Below, one piece after another: positions 1 to 10,971 of a DNA stretch of 64,000 nucleotides; positions within the stretch are counted from its first letter, which is position 1, and every line of letters starts with the position of its first letter. A program made the translations under genes and the position numbers. The notes under the pieces are model-generated. The model saw only the letters and a program-made list of their open reading frames with translations, was not told the origin of the DNA and searched no databases. Location: the NCBI GenBank assembly GCA_037355855.1, contig CM074760.1, positions 6,006,501 to 6,070,500 on the forward strand. The letters run 5' to 3'. Source of the stretch: Pseudo-nitzschia pungens. Lineage: Eukaryota > Bacillariophyta > Bacillariophyceae > Bacillariales > Bacillariaceae.

Positions 1-548
1 GAATGATCTTTGACTTCGTGGGGTTTTCCGGCTTCGAGCTGCACCTTCCAATCGGCAACATACGCTGCGTGGATTGGATCAAAAAAGAACGAAATACAGA
101 AATGAGGCGAATCCAAACGGCATTTCAATTTCGATGCACTGGCAGCGTTCCGAAAGCATTCCGGCCGAGCCAAAAATTTCGATTCCAACGGAACACGTCG
201 GGCACACCTCTACAACTTGTGTGTGCACTCACAATACCCCCATTTGCTGCTGACATAGACATCTCCGGGTTGGATATTTTCTTTGCGGAGATAGTCTCCC
301 ACAAATTTTTCGCTCAAACCGTAGGATCGCGCACAGTCGACCCACGGTTTGCTGCTGCCACTGCTGCCACTGCCGCTCTCCTTGAAGAGACAATCCAGGA
401 CTCGATTGGCTTGGTTCTGCATGTCCTCGATGGATCGCGAATCGGACGCACCAAACACCGCATCTCGGTCCAGATTGATGTATCCGGGTCTGCCCAGCGC
501 GGCCATTCCGAGTCCCAATCGGGGAAGTGGCTTGATCAAGCTCTTCAT
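1..548 (-). CDS. Aldo/keto reductase, 3' end beyond window
   Basis: NAD(P)H-dependent reduction of sugar or other aldehydes and ketones is the usual role of this family; the substrate here is unknown. Exon 1 is 548 down to 233, the intron is 232-65 (GTGAGT donor, GCAG acceptor), and exon 2 runs from 64 off the window edge. The start at 548 gives MKSLIKPLPRLGLGMAALG, the typical first strand of the barrel; the upstream in-frame extension is a translated TG microsatellite and is not credible. WVDCARSYGLSE carries the Asp and Tyr of the catalytic tetrad, and SSKWGY carries the Lys. Splicing restores WGYSYVADWKV, matching the WGYTYxADW block of bacterial-type reductases such as D-threo-aldose dehydrogenases. 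About 126 residues are visible. The Gly/Ser-rich stretch before the Tyr motif is a local insertion. Confidence 0.85.
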
Positions 549-596
549 GGCTATCCGAACGAACGGTATCGGCGGCGAACGGACGGGGGTTCTCGC

Positions 597-617
597 TGTG
601 TGTGTGTGTGTGTGTGT
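597..617. repeat. (TG)n microsatellite
   Basis: About ten TG units lie in the presumed 5' leader of the aldo/keto reductase gene, some 50 bases upstream of its start codon. Confidence 0.95.
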
Positions 618-638
618 TGGTTTGTTTGTTGGCTGCAC

Positions 639-2369
639 TATCGTCGGGCCGAAGAGGAATTGGTTTCGGTCGAGTATTCCGGTGTGTTGTTTTGCTGTTG
701 CTTTTGCTTTCGGGTTTTGCGTTTGAAAGTGACAAGCTACTGCTTCGCGCTGTTGGTTCGGAATCGAGTAAGGACTAACTTACTGTAAGGTTAGTTTGAG
801 ACTTGGTCGGCAATGGCGTCGAGTTCGACATTCAAAACATCAATCAGACAAAACATCGCTGTCGATATCCGTGCGTTCTCGTTCCTCATTTCTCAAACAA
901 TCAATCATCGAGAATCATCGCTTTTGGCATGCGTCCGAAAAGATCGTGTTGCAACTCAGATTTTTTGGACATGCGTACGTGCGTACGGTACAACTAGTAC
1001 CTACCGCACGGTAAAGCGAAGACACTCTGACCGATCAGCAGCTAGAACAGTACTACTAAGAATGAATCACCATCACCAACTGTGCTAGAACTGATGATAG
1101 AACTTTTGCTAGAGCTGTGCGCTAGAATTGCATTAGAACTAGTGCTAGAACTGCTGATGCCGGAACAGATGCTCCTGAAACTGTTAATGATGCTAGTACT
1201 AGTAGTAATACTACTACTAAACCCCTCTTCTAGACCTGAAACTGGAACGGATTCAGGAAACTGCTGCTACGTTTGTGCTAGCTTCTTTGCTTATGATACC
1301 AGTGATAGTGCATGCATATGTGATGCTTGAAATGTTGCTAAAAATGTTGTTGGTTATTACTGTAGGGATTATTGTGATTCATTGTTGTTTGAACCGATGG
1401 TACTAGTAGTAGAATTGATGATAGAATCGTTGATAGAATTGATTATACTAGTTGAACAGCAGGAACATTGAGCTGATGCCAGAGCTGATGCTGAAACTGA
1501 TGCTGAAACTGATGCTGGAGGTGTGGCTAGAAAGTTATTTGCTACAATTGATGCTTTATTTGGTGTTGCATTGAATGAATTTTGTCTTTACTGCAGTATT
1601 CAACAAAAGCTACTAATAATGTTATTACTACTTCAACTGATGTGTACCAACTGATAAGGTTAAGGGTTACGGGTAACGAATCGGCAAAGAGACAAATCGC
1701 AAGTACGTACGATACGTACTCTTTATACCTGGTACAAGAACCCGAAGAAATCACTTCCACGCTGCTATGTGCACGTGTACGGTGTAACTTAGCGTCTAGC
1801 GTGTGCGGCATGTACCGTAACTTGCGGTACCAGGTAAGTTTACGGTAGATATGACACGATGCATCTCGATCGCTGTTCGCATCAGAGGTGAAAGAAAACA
1901 GAAAAACGTAAGCGACATGCCAACAAGGATTCTCGCATCTACGATAATACTTCGTACGAACCATGCAACTGTCACAGGAAAGTTTTTCGTTTCTTCCTTT
2001 CAAGACCTCATCATCTGCTACGGTACCGTACGGTACCCACCGTACATTACGCAATTGTTCGACAGAAAAAAAATAATACGAGTACTAGTAGAAACAACTG
2101 TGCTCGTAACTTAAATCATTCAACAGCCAGCTGCGGGTGATTCAGAACGTATTCTTTCCCCCAGCTGTAATTACCAAAACAACATTCGGAGCCAATTTGT
2201 TGCCGCTTTTGGCAAAGAAAAACCGAAGGAACAATCCCGGACGATCACTTTGCAAAACAATCATACCGACCGAAGTCTGCTGTTGCTTGTCTGCGTTCTC
2301 AACATGAGTTCTTCTTCCGTGCCGAATCATCGATCGCGCGGGAGAGTATCGGTCTGCAACGGACGTCGA
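639..2369. other. Intergenic DNA without a recognisable gene
   Basis: No convincing coding sequence is seen. The frames here translate to low-complexity or composition-driven peptides. The stretch holds a decayed tandem array (1075-1530) and several short palindromic words built from TACGGTACCGTA and GGTAAGGTTA, the same words found between other genes of the window. Confidence 0.6.
1075..1530. repeat. Degenerate GCTAGAACT / GATGCTGAAACT minisatellite
   Basis: Units related to GCTAGAACTG and ACTGATGCTGAAACT recur with substitutions and small indels. The 3' part (about 1487-1525) keeps near-identical ACTGATGCTGAAACTGATGC units. The array looks like an old minisatellite that is losing register. 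Confidence 0.6.
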
Positions 2370-2373
2370 ATGC

Positions 2374-3603
2374 ATGTCCTCTCCTTCTCCCTCCTCGTCT
2401 CGTTCGCGGCGTTCCAAATCGGGCATGTCGTTTGTTCCGCCGGCGTTGCGAACATCGCACGTCTCTCGCAGGGCCGCATCGATCGCTTCGAGGCTGAAGC
2501 AACAACTCACAAAGATAGAACCGATGCAAAGCAACGGGAGAGTTGGTGGGGAAATCGAGATCGACAAGTCGGTGCAAGCTTCGAAAAACAACAATACAAA
2601 TACAATTACCGATACGAATGCAAATACAAATACGAATACCAAATCCTTTGGAATGTTAAAACCCAGAAAAGACGATATGTTTCCGAGAGATTCCGTGCTA
2701 AAGCTTTCCAAGACGAGAATCGAAAATGCCGTCGACGACATGCTGAAGTCCACGCGATCCATGGGCCTCTTTGGCGAAATGACGTACGCGCAGCAAAAAC
2801 AAGAAGAGGAAGCCTTCGAATCGATCCCCGAGGGGAACACCGTGCTAGCGATGTCTTCGTCTTCGTCCGCGTCGGCCAAACCCTCGGCCCGCGGACAACA
2901 GGTACGCGTAGCGACTCCCGTGGACGACCTCGACATTGCCAACCTCCGGCTCTCGGTCTTTTCCAATTTCAACCCCGAGTCGCGCAAGCTGTTTTGCGAA
3001 CGCTCCTGTCAGCTGCTGTCGTCGAGACGACAACGCGGGGCGACCTGCGTCGTTGCGACAACGGGCAAACACGGCAGCGGCAACAGCAATAAAAACAATA
3101 AAAACAAACCAAGAATGGTTCCGAATCCTCGACACAAGAGAAAAAACGAAAAAATCGTGGGAACCGCCGAAGTAAGCTTTCACGAATTTTCCCAAACGCT
3201 GCTGGGCTATTCCCGTCCGAAGGATTCCATGTTGTACGTGACCGAAGTAGCGGTAGATTCGGGTCAGAGAAGAAAGGGAATCGCGAGGCTCATGATGGAA
3301 GCCATCGATTCGCTCGCGGAAATCCGCGGGGTGGAGACGATCTACCTGCACGTGGACGTGACCAATTCCGGAGCCGTTCGGCTCTACGAACAGGCGGGAT
3401 ACCGAAAACTCGATTCCGGAGATCCCATGTATCTGGAATTCACGACGAAACTGAATCTGCACGACGGAGCCACGAAGGGCAGGTGTCACTATCTCATGGC
3501 GAAGGATTTGCGACAACCCACGTGGTTGAATCTCCGGGAGCAACAAAAGCAATACCAGCCGCATCGGAGATCGCTCGGTATCGAAGTCATGTCGACGTTT
3601 TGA
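2374..3603 (+). CDS. GNAT-family N-acetyltransferase, possibly plastid-targeted
   Basis: Transfers an acetyl group from acetyl-CoA to an amine; the substrate is unknown. In this frame the protein has 409 residues. The GNAT core is in the C-terminal half: LYVTEVAVDSGQRRKGIARL contains the acetyl-CoA-binding Q/RxxGxG/A signature (about residues 298-304), followed by IYLHVDVTNSGAVRLYEQAGY, the classical end of the fold. The first 250 residues are Ser/Asn-rich with no domain I recognise. A second ATG at 2370 in another frame begins a hydrophobic signal-peptide-like segment (MHVLSFSLLVSFAAF). Skipping one base at about 2411-2425 would join it to SFVPPALRTS, a good diatom plastid cleavage context, so the annotated start may be wrong. 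The family call is firm; the N-terminus is uncertain. Confidence 0.85.
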   Translation: MSSPSPSSSRSRRSKSGMSFVPPALRTSHVSRRAASIASRLKQQLTKIEPMQSNGRVGGEIEIDKSVQASKNNNTNTITDTNANTNTNTKSFGMLKPRKDDMFPRDSVLKLSKTRIENAVDDMLKSTRSMGLFGEMTYAQQKQEEEAFESIPEGNTVLAMSSSSSASAKPSARGQQVRVATPVDDLDIANLRLSVFSNFNPESRKLFCERSCQLLSSRRQRGATCVVATTGKHGSGNSNKNNKNKPRMVPNPRHKRKNEKIVGTAEVSFHEFSQTLLGYSRPKDSMLYVTEVAVDSGQRRKGIARLMMEAIDSLAEIRGVETIYLHVDVTNSGAVRLYEQAGYRKLDSGDPMYLEFTTKLNLHDGATKGRCHYLMAKDLRQPTWLNLREQQKQYQPHRRSLGIEVMSTF

Positions 3604-3791
3604 TGAAACATGATGGATGGATGAGAAAACAGATTTTTCATTCCGTTCGTGTCGGGCAGGGACAATCATTACCAAGTTAACCACAATAATAGATGTACAA
3701 TAGAATACGGTGTGTGCATTCGATTGGTATAGTATAGCATACTACTACTATTAGCTATGATTGATTCACTGCATCCTATTTTTTGCATGCT

Positions 3792-6365
3792 CTACGTGAT
3801 GACGGTGGGAGATTCCCTTCCGGTCAGCTGTTGGAGTTGAACGAGATCAATGGCTCGGTCCGCCAGGCTTTTCAGGGCGGAGGGAGCGGCTTCCCCGTAT
3901 CGGTCCTTGTCCTTCTCGAATTTTTCGAGGTACATTCGAATCGTGGCACCGGCGGACCCGGTGCCGCTCAGACGGAAAATGACTCGTGCATCATCGCCAT
4001 TGGCGTACCGGAAGAACAAAATAAGACCCTGTTTTGTGGTCAGCGATCCATCGACGGGATCGGTGTAACTGATGGATTGGATTGGATTGGATTGGATTGG
4101 ATTGGAAGAGACCGAACAAAGAGGATTGTTTGCATCGTGAGCCATCGGATTCCGGCAAGCGGCCGATCGGGAAAAACTTCGTGCGGTTGCAAAGATTACT
4201 ACAGTAGTGTACTCCTACTAGTACTACTTACGAAAATTCTTCGGCGGCAGTGAGTTGGATTCCCGACGAGTCTTCCGACAGCGAAGAAAGATCCCCGCTC
4301 ACGAATTCGTCCCGAATGAGGTCCATCATTTGGTTTGCGGAGTCGCTTGCAACCGCTGTATGGATTGGAAACACACGCACACGAACAGGTAACGAAGAGA
4401 ACGAACTTTGACGTTAGAAAATCACATTCCGATTCCACGTTGAAACTCCGCATGTGCAATCCCATCTGGCACACTATTTCTTCTTCTCACCTTCGTAATC
4501 ATATCGACAGTAAAAGTGACGACCGTACTTGATCCAGTGATTCATCACAATGTCCTTGACCTGTACGAGAGGAGCTCCTTCTGGCGTGTCCTTTGTTGGC
4601 ATCGATCAATATCGAGATCCACGCCAACATGGCCCAGAGTCCATCCTTTTCGCGGATGTGATCCGTTCCGGTGCCGAAGGATTCTTCGCCGCACAAGAAA
4701 GGGGTGTAATCCGTTTTGTCGAATTGCTCTTTGGAACCCATGAGATTTCCAAAAAATTTCCAGCCGGTGGGAGTGTTGAAATACGGGATATCCAGGGCCT
4801 CGGCAACGACATCGAGAGCGGCCGACGATGGCATCGATCTCGCAACGCCCTTTGGACCGCCGGCCTTTTCGAAGTGAGGAATCGCCCTCCAGTTGTCGCA
4901 AATCATTGCGAGACTGTCGGAAGGGGTGACAAAGCAACCGGCACCGGCGATCAAATTCCTGTCTCCGTCACCGTCATTGGCAGCACCGAGGGTTGGCGCA
5001 GAAGACACCGTGCTCTCGTCTTCGCTTCCGTCCGCTTTCAAACCCATTTTCTTCACGAGATCGGCCGCGTAGGTCAGGTTGGGATCGGGGTGGCATTTCC
5101 CGAAATCCGGTCGAGGATCGCACCTCATCAACGACGACTGTTGGTTTGGTTTGGTTTGTGTTGTGTTGTGTTGTGTTATGTTGTGTGACGAAATCCAAAA
5201 GTTTTCGGTTTGGAGCGTGAGGGCGGTTGTTTTGCTTTGCTTTGTTTTGTTTTTGTTTTTGTTTTTTCCATCAGACACAAACCATCGCATCCGGCAAGAT
5301 GTTCCGCCGTGCGAATTTCGATTGCGTACGTACCTCGGGAAATCCCAACATTTCCACGAGAATTCGTCGGGCGAAGGGTCCACCCGCTCCGTGCATGCCA
5401 TCGAACAAAATCGAAAATCCCGGTCGCTTGGCGAACTCCCGAATGGCGTCGAAATCGAAACTCTGTTTCAAGACATCCACGTATTCCGTGAACGGATCGA
5501 TGATCGTGACCGTCGAGGTTGGTGACAGAGAAAAGGTCGTCCCGGCGGCGGCATCCACATCGATGTCGGGCGATCCCTCCACGGTCATGAACCTGGAGAT
5601 TTCCAAACTTCGCTCGTAGAGCTGCGCGGCGGTCGTCCCGAGAGAGAAGTGGTTTCGGCGTGGTTTTTGTGAGCGGAATGCGAACGAAAAACCCAAACAA
5701 GTTGCAAAGGAAGGAACGAATCCTTTGCATGGCTCGCGTGTGTCGTGGTCGTAATTACTTACCGCATCGGTGAATTCTTCCCCCGCGGGCTGGCCGTAGA
5801 ATTCGTTGTATTTGATCCCGAAGTCTTCTCCCGGACCGCCGGGATTGTGGCTCGCGGTGAGAATGATTCCTCCGTCCGCGGATCCCCCCTCTCTCGTTCG
5901 AATGGCGGCGGAAACAGCCGGGGTGGACATGATGCCGGAGCTGGGTACCCAGATGTTCTCCACCCCGTTTCCGGCGAGGACGCGGCAAATTTTTTGAATG
6001 GCCTCCTTGTTGAAGTATCGTCCGTCCCCGGCCACAATGAGTGTCTTTGGCACTTCTCCGTCGTTGTTGGCCTTGGCCGTGTCGAGCAAACTCTGAATGA
6101 AATTCTCGACGTAATACCGTTCTTTGATTTCGTCGTCCGTTCCCTGCCAGACCTCGACCTTCTTTCGGAGACCCGACGTTCCGGGTTTCATTCCGGGGAT
6201 GGGAGACGTAGCAACTTCGGTCACGGTGACGGCGGAAGCCGACAGCGCTTTTTGCTCCCCTCCCCGCGGAATGAAGCACGATCTCGGCACGAATGCCTCG
6301 GTCGACGCAAGATACGGCAGGAGGGATGCGGTTGCAGCCGTCAGCGCAAGAATGGAAAATCTCAT
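3792..6365 (-). CDS. PGM: Phosphoglucomutase, plastid-type, with apparent 1-base frameshift
   Basis: Interconverts glucose-1-phosphate and glucose-6-phosphate. Exons are 6365-5763, 5621-5334, 5137-4491, 4355-4232 and 4068-3792, all with GT-AG junctions; the product is 645 residues if one base is skipped. The N-terminus [20 protein letters not shown] followed by STEAFVP is a signal peptide plus ASAFAP-like motif, so plastid import is likely. TASHNPGG (Ser172) is the phosphoserine loop, NDGDGDRN binds the metal, CGEESFGTG contacts the sugar and [13 protein letters not shown] binds phosphate. Exon 3 has one base too many: after ISILIDANK the frame must move by +1 at the CC at 4590-4591 to read [15 protein letters not shown]. 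Exon 3 length (647) confirms a single surplus base against the phases of its neighbours. Confidence 0.93.
4074..4105. repeat. (ATTGG)n array inside a PGM intron
   Basis: Six tandem ATTGG units directly next to the 3' splice site of the last phosphoglucomutase intron (4069-4231). On the gene's strand they read CCAAT. Confidence 0.95.
5141..5187. repeat. (TTGGT)n / (GTTGT)n arrays inside a PGM intron
   Basis: Pentanucleotide arrays TTGGT then GTTGT fill the acceptor side of intron 5138-5333. A related TTTTG-rich run follows at about 5230-5268. On the gene strand these give an A/C-rich tract. Confidence 0.9.
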
Positions 6366-7098
6366 TTTGTTGTTGCTTCGTCACTCGACTTTGGGTACAC
6401 GCGCACGACGCAGCTCGGTTTCGTTTGTGTCTGTCGCTGCTGTCTGGTCTAGCAGCTATCGGATCCTCCACAGAAAGTCTTTGGACTGGTTTTCGTTCGT
6501 TGGTTGTGTCCCTGGTGCGGTAAGTTACCGCAAGAGCGGCTCGCCCCGATTTCAATCTCGAGAAGATTCAAGATGCTTCGAAGGTATCTCCCACTTCGCA
6601 TCTCGCATCGTATCCTACGGCTATTGCTACTGCTACGGGTATGTAACCTTACCGCTACATCGGAGGGTCTTCCAAAAATTGCATTCAACACGGTGACGCG
6701 GCGTACGTCAGATGTGTCTAACTCGTGACTAAAACAGGCGCGATTGCATTCCTCCAACGTCTGTAATCCACCCCATCGGAAATACGGTATGATTGTTCAT
6801 TCTCTCGAAGCCCCAACGAGACCAATGTCGACCACCACGAATCAGTCAGTCACCAAAGATTTTCGGTTTTCTTTTTTTGATTGATTATTATTGTTTCGAC
6901 TTCTTCATCAGGTGATGATGTCTCGTCGTCCCCGGTCGCTGCTTTATCGTTTCAGTTTGCACTCGCTGTTTCGTTTTGTTCCGACGCCCCTCGAATCTCG
7001 CACAAACAGAAACAGAAACAATCACACAACGACCGTGCACGGTGGTCCAGTCGAACCAACAAGGATACTTCACGTATCGGAGAGATCTCGATAGAAAC
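6366..7098. promoter_or_regulatory. Divergent intergenic region between PGM and RPC4
   Basis: The 733 bases separate two head-to-head genes and must hold both promoters. I see no defined element with confidence. The region includes short GGTAAGTTACCG and GGGTATGTAACCTTACCG words of the kind scattered between genes here. Confidence 0.45.
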
Positions 7099-8565
7099 AT
7101 GCCGCCTCCACCTTCCCAACGGGGCAAGTTCCGTCCGAAAAAGCCCCAAAAGAAAGCCGCCAAACCCATTGCACCGGTGGGAGCTGCCGCTGCTGCATCG
7201 TCGGCGTCGGCGTCGTCGTCTGCGGCCCCCGCCGATCCCGGGGCGGACGCCAATCGGCGAAACAACGCCCCGATTGCGGAGGCCGGGGGAGGGAGTGGTC
7301 GCGGGAGAGGAGGACGCGGAAGGGGCGATGGCCGCGGACGGGGTCGAGGAAGAGGGAGGGGGCGGGGAAGAATCCCGATCCCGCAGGGCACGGTGTTCTT
7401 TACGGGTGGAGAGAAAAAGACCGAGGCGTCGAGAAAGGGATCGGGGAGCAGAGGAGGCACCGGTGTTTCGATTGGCGCGAGCCGGGGCAGAGGAGACCCG
7501 AAGAAGCGCGGCGACGGCAGAGGAAAGGACGGGAGGGACGGAAACGATGTGAGCACCGAGGAAGTCGTGGGTCAACTGGAAACGGCAATCGGAGGCTCGG
7601 GCAAGTCGAAGAAGAAATCCATTCTCGAGAAGGAATCCGATTTCTTGGAGGACGACGGTCCCATGGGTGATGGTGCCGAGACGATGAATCTGAGTCTGAC
7701 AGCGGGCTGCATGTATGACTCGGACTCGAGCGACGACGGATCCATTGGAAAACCAAGAAACTTGACAATGATTGCACCGCTGGAACTCCCGTTTCCGGAA
7801 AAATCTTTGCCCGCCGGTGTGGGCGCTGGACACCGACGCGAGGGTTACGAAGCGCCGGATTCAAACGACGGGACCACGGATGGGGACAACGAGTATCATC
7901 ATAGCGAATCGGCGCACTCGCCCTTTGTAGCTATAGACCAAACCGAAGACGTCGCGGAGGAGAAAAATTCGTGGTTTCTGGTTCAGCTCCCGACTCGTCT
8001 TCCACCCATGCAAAGAAACGACGACGAGACCCATGGAGATCCGGGCGGGACCGGCGAATCACCAGACGGGGATCACGATATGGTGGACTCGGCGCAGGTT
8101 TCTTCGGACGCGAACAATGTCATGAACAACATAGCGGAGGTTGTTGTCCCTCCCGTATCGACGAGTAGCTTCGACCAGGGTCTGGACAAAACCGCACCGG
8201 GAAAAATTGGAAAACTACTTGTCTACAAGAGTGGCAAAACTGTGCTCGTCATGGACGATCAGAATGGCAGAAAGGTGAGTTTCGGAGGGGGAGGTTTTGC
8301 TTGGAGGAAGCGGGTTCTGTTCTTGTTTCTTTCCGAAACGAAACTGCAAGTGACTCAAACAACATGCTTTGTTCTTTGCACTATGATATTGTTACATATT
8401 TTCCTATCTCGTTGTGCCCCAAAGGTCACCATGGATGTGAACGAAGGCCTGACGTGTTCGTTTCACCAACAAGCTGTAGCTGTCAATGTCGAAGAAGGAA
8501 ACTATGTTACCCTCGGCAATGTCGAGAAGTCGATTATCGTTTCGCCGGATCTGACCAGTATTTAG
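7099..8565 (+). CDS. RPC4: RNA polymerase III subunit RPC4 (Rpc53/POLR3D)
   Basis: Subunit of nuclear RNA polymerase III, which works with its RPC5/Rpc37 partner in initiation, termination and reinitiation. Exons are 7099-8274 and 8425-8565; 438 residues. The N-terminal half is disordered, with an Ala tract and an RG-rich segment (GRGRGGRGRGDGRGRGRGR). The conserved part is C-terminal: NSWFLVQLPTRLPP, then GKIGKLLVYKSGKTVLVMDD, then after the junction VTMDVNEGLTCSFHQQ and YVTLGNVEKSIIVSPDL, which is the RPC4 signature order. The start at 7099 (MPPPPSQRGKF) is preferred; an in-frame ATG at 6976 would add 41 unconserved residues. The 150-base intron is a multiple of three and has no in-frame stop, so retention would insert 50 residues in the conserved domain. 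Confidence 0.88.
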   Translation: MPPPPSQRGKFRPKKPQKKAAKPIAPVGAAAAASSASASSSAAPADPGADANRRNNAPIAEAGGGSGRGRGGRGRGDGRGRGRGRGRGRGRIPIPQGTVFFTGGEKKTEASRKGSGSRGGTGVSIGASRGRGDPKKRGDGRGKDGRDGNDVSTEEVVGQLETAIGGSGKSKKKSILEKESDFLEDDGPMGDGAETMNLSLTAGCMYDSDSSDDGSIGKPRNLTMIAPLELPFPEKSLPAGVGAGHRREGYEAPDSNDGTTDGDNEYHHSESAHSPFVAIDQTEDVAEEKNSWFLVQLPTRLPPMQRNDDETHGDPGGTGESPDGDHDMVDSAQVSSDANNVMNNIAEVVVPPVSTSSFDQGLDKTAPGKIGKLLVYKSGKTVLVMDDQNGRKVSFGGGGFAWRKRVLFLFLSETKLQVTQTTCFVLCTMILLHIFLSRCAPKVTMDVNEGLTCSFHQQAVAVNVEEGNYVTLGNVEKSIIVSPDLTSI

Positions 8566-9181
8566 AATCGCAAAAAGCAAAATGCTGCGACGGATTTATT
8601 TTTTCTAGAGGAAAGTCGATCACCTTCGAAAGAATCTTATTTACTTGCTTGTGCATCCCGAGAAGAAAAGCATCCACTTCAAAGAAGCCTGCTGCGTAGG
8701 TGCATTCTTATCCTGTGACCAATTCGATTTTTATTCACACAGAACCGGCGTGCGACCGTTGAATAGCTTGGCCAGAGAATTGAGTGGTGTGGTTTGTGTG
8801 CGGTCCTATGCTGGGCAAAGAAGTACTACGACGTATCCGTTATTGTCACACTTGCACCTTTGCCTTTTTTCCGCAGATATTATAATTGTAGATGGAGGCC
8901 AGCAGTAGGCACCACCACCTCCATACAGCACACCACGCTGATGGATACCGAGCTCGGCGCTCACTCTTTTCGGAACTCTGCGAACACGAAATAAGACACC
9001 AGCACCACCATGCCCACTAGTAGTACTAGTAGTATTTGCGATTGACCCTTTTGCACCTCGAGGGAAGTGATCCAGATTGTCTTTATGTGCTACCCTACAA
9101 TAGCGGTTATGCTACAGTATCTTGTTGTAGGCCCACTGCTGGTACTGTTTGCTACTAGCACTTGATGCGTTCCTTTTGCTT

Positions 9182-9212
9182 GCTAGTAGTAGTACTACTA
9201 CTATTACTAGTA
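9182..9212. repeat. AGT/ACT triplet palindrome cluster
   Basis: CTAGTAGTAGTACTACTACT is nearly its own reverse complement and is followed by ATTACTAGTACC. This is one example of a word family repeated through the intergenic DNA. Confidence 0.8.
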
Positions 9213-10173
9213 CCATCCACTGTCCGGTCTGCTGTGTTGCATATTATTCAGATATCATACTGCATTGTCCATAGTGTATTATTTGCGGCAGTACAAGGAA
9301 AAGAGAGGGAGGAAACTACCAGTAGTAGTACTATTACATGCACCGAGAATTTTTGCTACAACCTCTTTCTCCCCCTGTTCTCGTAGGTTGCTTCAATGAT
9401 TATTGGGATTGAAAGAAAATAAAATGCATCACCCTTTGTTCCTTTACTCTTCTGCACCCTTGTGTACTACTGATGCACACTTTCCAAGAAGTTTTTCATA
9501 GCTTGCTAGCAGTACTACTAGTACAACGATTCTTTCATTTTTTATTGTAGAATAGTGAACTTCTTGGTATTCAATCGTATTTGTACTCCACAAACTCTAA
9601 TTTGATTGTTGCTGTCAGGATGCACGCAGTAGTACTAGTAGTGAGCAGCAAAAAATTACTACAACTAGTCGAATGTTAACTGTTTAGTTCAGTCAGACTG
9701 CAACGACACATTCTTCTTGTCATGTTCCTTGTTGTGTCATCAACCATCATCATTACTCCCACCAATACATTTTGGTCATACGAAGAGAAGTTTGTCAGTC
9801 ATGTACAAATGTGAACTATCTCTGCAAACCAAAATGTAATATGACGCATTCTTGGTGCTCAGATAATATTTCCTTTTCAGCAATATCTCTACTACTAGCA
9901 GTTGTTGTCGCAGATAGTAGTAGAGGACGAGTCAATATCAATCATATCAGGAGTAGGTAGTACTAGCACACGCCAGTATCAAAACATCAGAAGATTATCT
10001 TTCATGCAATCTATCAATGGTTACAACCTGTGAGAGAAAAATAGCAAAAGAAAAAAAGCAAGAAAAGCTACACTTAGTGCTGGCTGGGGACTCTATTGGA
10101 AATGGCAACGGGGAATAAAAAGGCAATCACCCAACAACAAAATGCATTCATTGATATTTCAATGAAAAACATT

Positions 10174-10479
10174 TTATTGCTTTTCAAAGAAATCGGATTT
10201 CACTAGTTTTTCCAACCGAAACTCTGCTGGAAAAGGTGAACATTTTAACTCAACAAGAGCAGGATAGTGACTCAAGACTGCATTGATTTTCAATTTGTTT
10301 GATATTATTATTTTGTTCATCACAGAGAATACTAAATCAGCTAGTAGTATCAACGTTTGCAACTGCCCAAACATCAGTACTAGTAAGGTCACTTCGTAGT
10401 TTGTAAGCACGACCTGTTGAAAATCAAACGTGAGACTAATTCCTCTTCGACGATATATGAACAAACAGCAGATGGTCAC
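10174..10479 (-). pseudogene. Possible relic of an endonuclease-type retroelement
   Basis: A 101-codon frame reading LADLVFSVMNKIIISN, then LKINAVLSHYPALVELKCSP. The pattern of a short hydrophobic strand and DLVF, then about 20 residues, then SHYPALVEL resembles the end of the AP-type endonuclease of non-LTR elements (normally SDHxPVLVEL). The catalytic Asp before His is missing and no reverse transcriptase follows. I regard it as a weak resemblance to a decayed fragment. Confidence 0.2.
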
Positions 10480-10971
10480 AAGACTTGAGACTGCTTAACA
10501 GCAGAGTTCTCGCTTTGCACACGTCCATTCCACCAGGTCAATCAGCAGAACCCAAACACCAACCACTGTTGACATACGAGGCATTCACCGTACCGGTACG
10601 CCATTGAAGGGAAGGGAAAGGCGGATCCGCTGAGCAAAACCCAAACACTCTAGCTCTACGATTCTTTTCCTAAAGATGTACTACCGTAACTCATCATGTC
10701 CTCAACGGATAGATCGATCGAAAAGCGACGTATAAAAATCACTCGAATCAAATCTTCAATACAAGATCGTTTCGTTTGGAAAGCATCGGATAACACGCAA
10801 TCATTACGACTCCGAACTTTCTCAGGTGGCACCAAATTATGGTTTCTTCCATTGTTCATGATATATTGGTTTAGTCATTTGTTTCGCTAATTTGGCGACT
10901 CCAGACGGATTTCAATCGAATCGGAGACGGTGTTCGACCTGAAGGCGCACCTTCTCAAAAAGTATGTCGAC

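Noticed and set aside
1540..2114. Overlapping frames of 87-170 codons on both strands
   Set aside because: No motif, no domain-like composition, and they overlap word repeats typical of non-coding DNA here.
2845..3684. 279-codon minus-strand frame over the GNAT gene
   Set aside because: Arg/His/Ser-rich translation with no motif; the plus strand has the acetyl-CoA signature.
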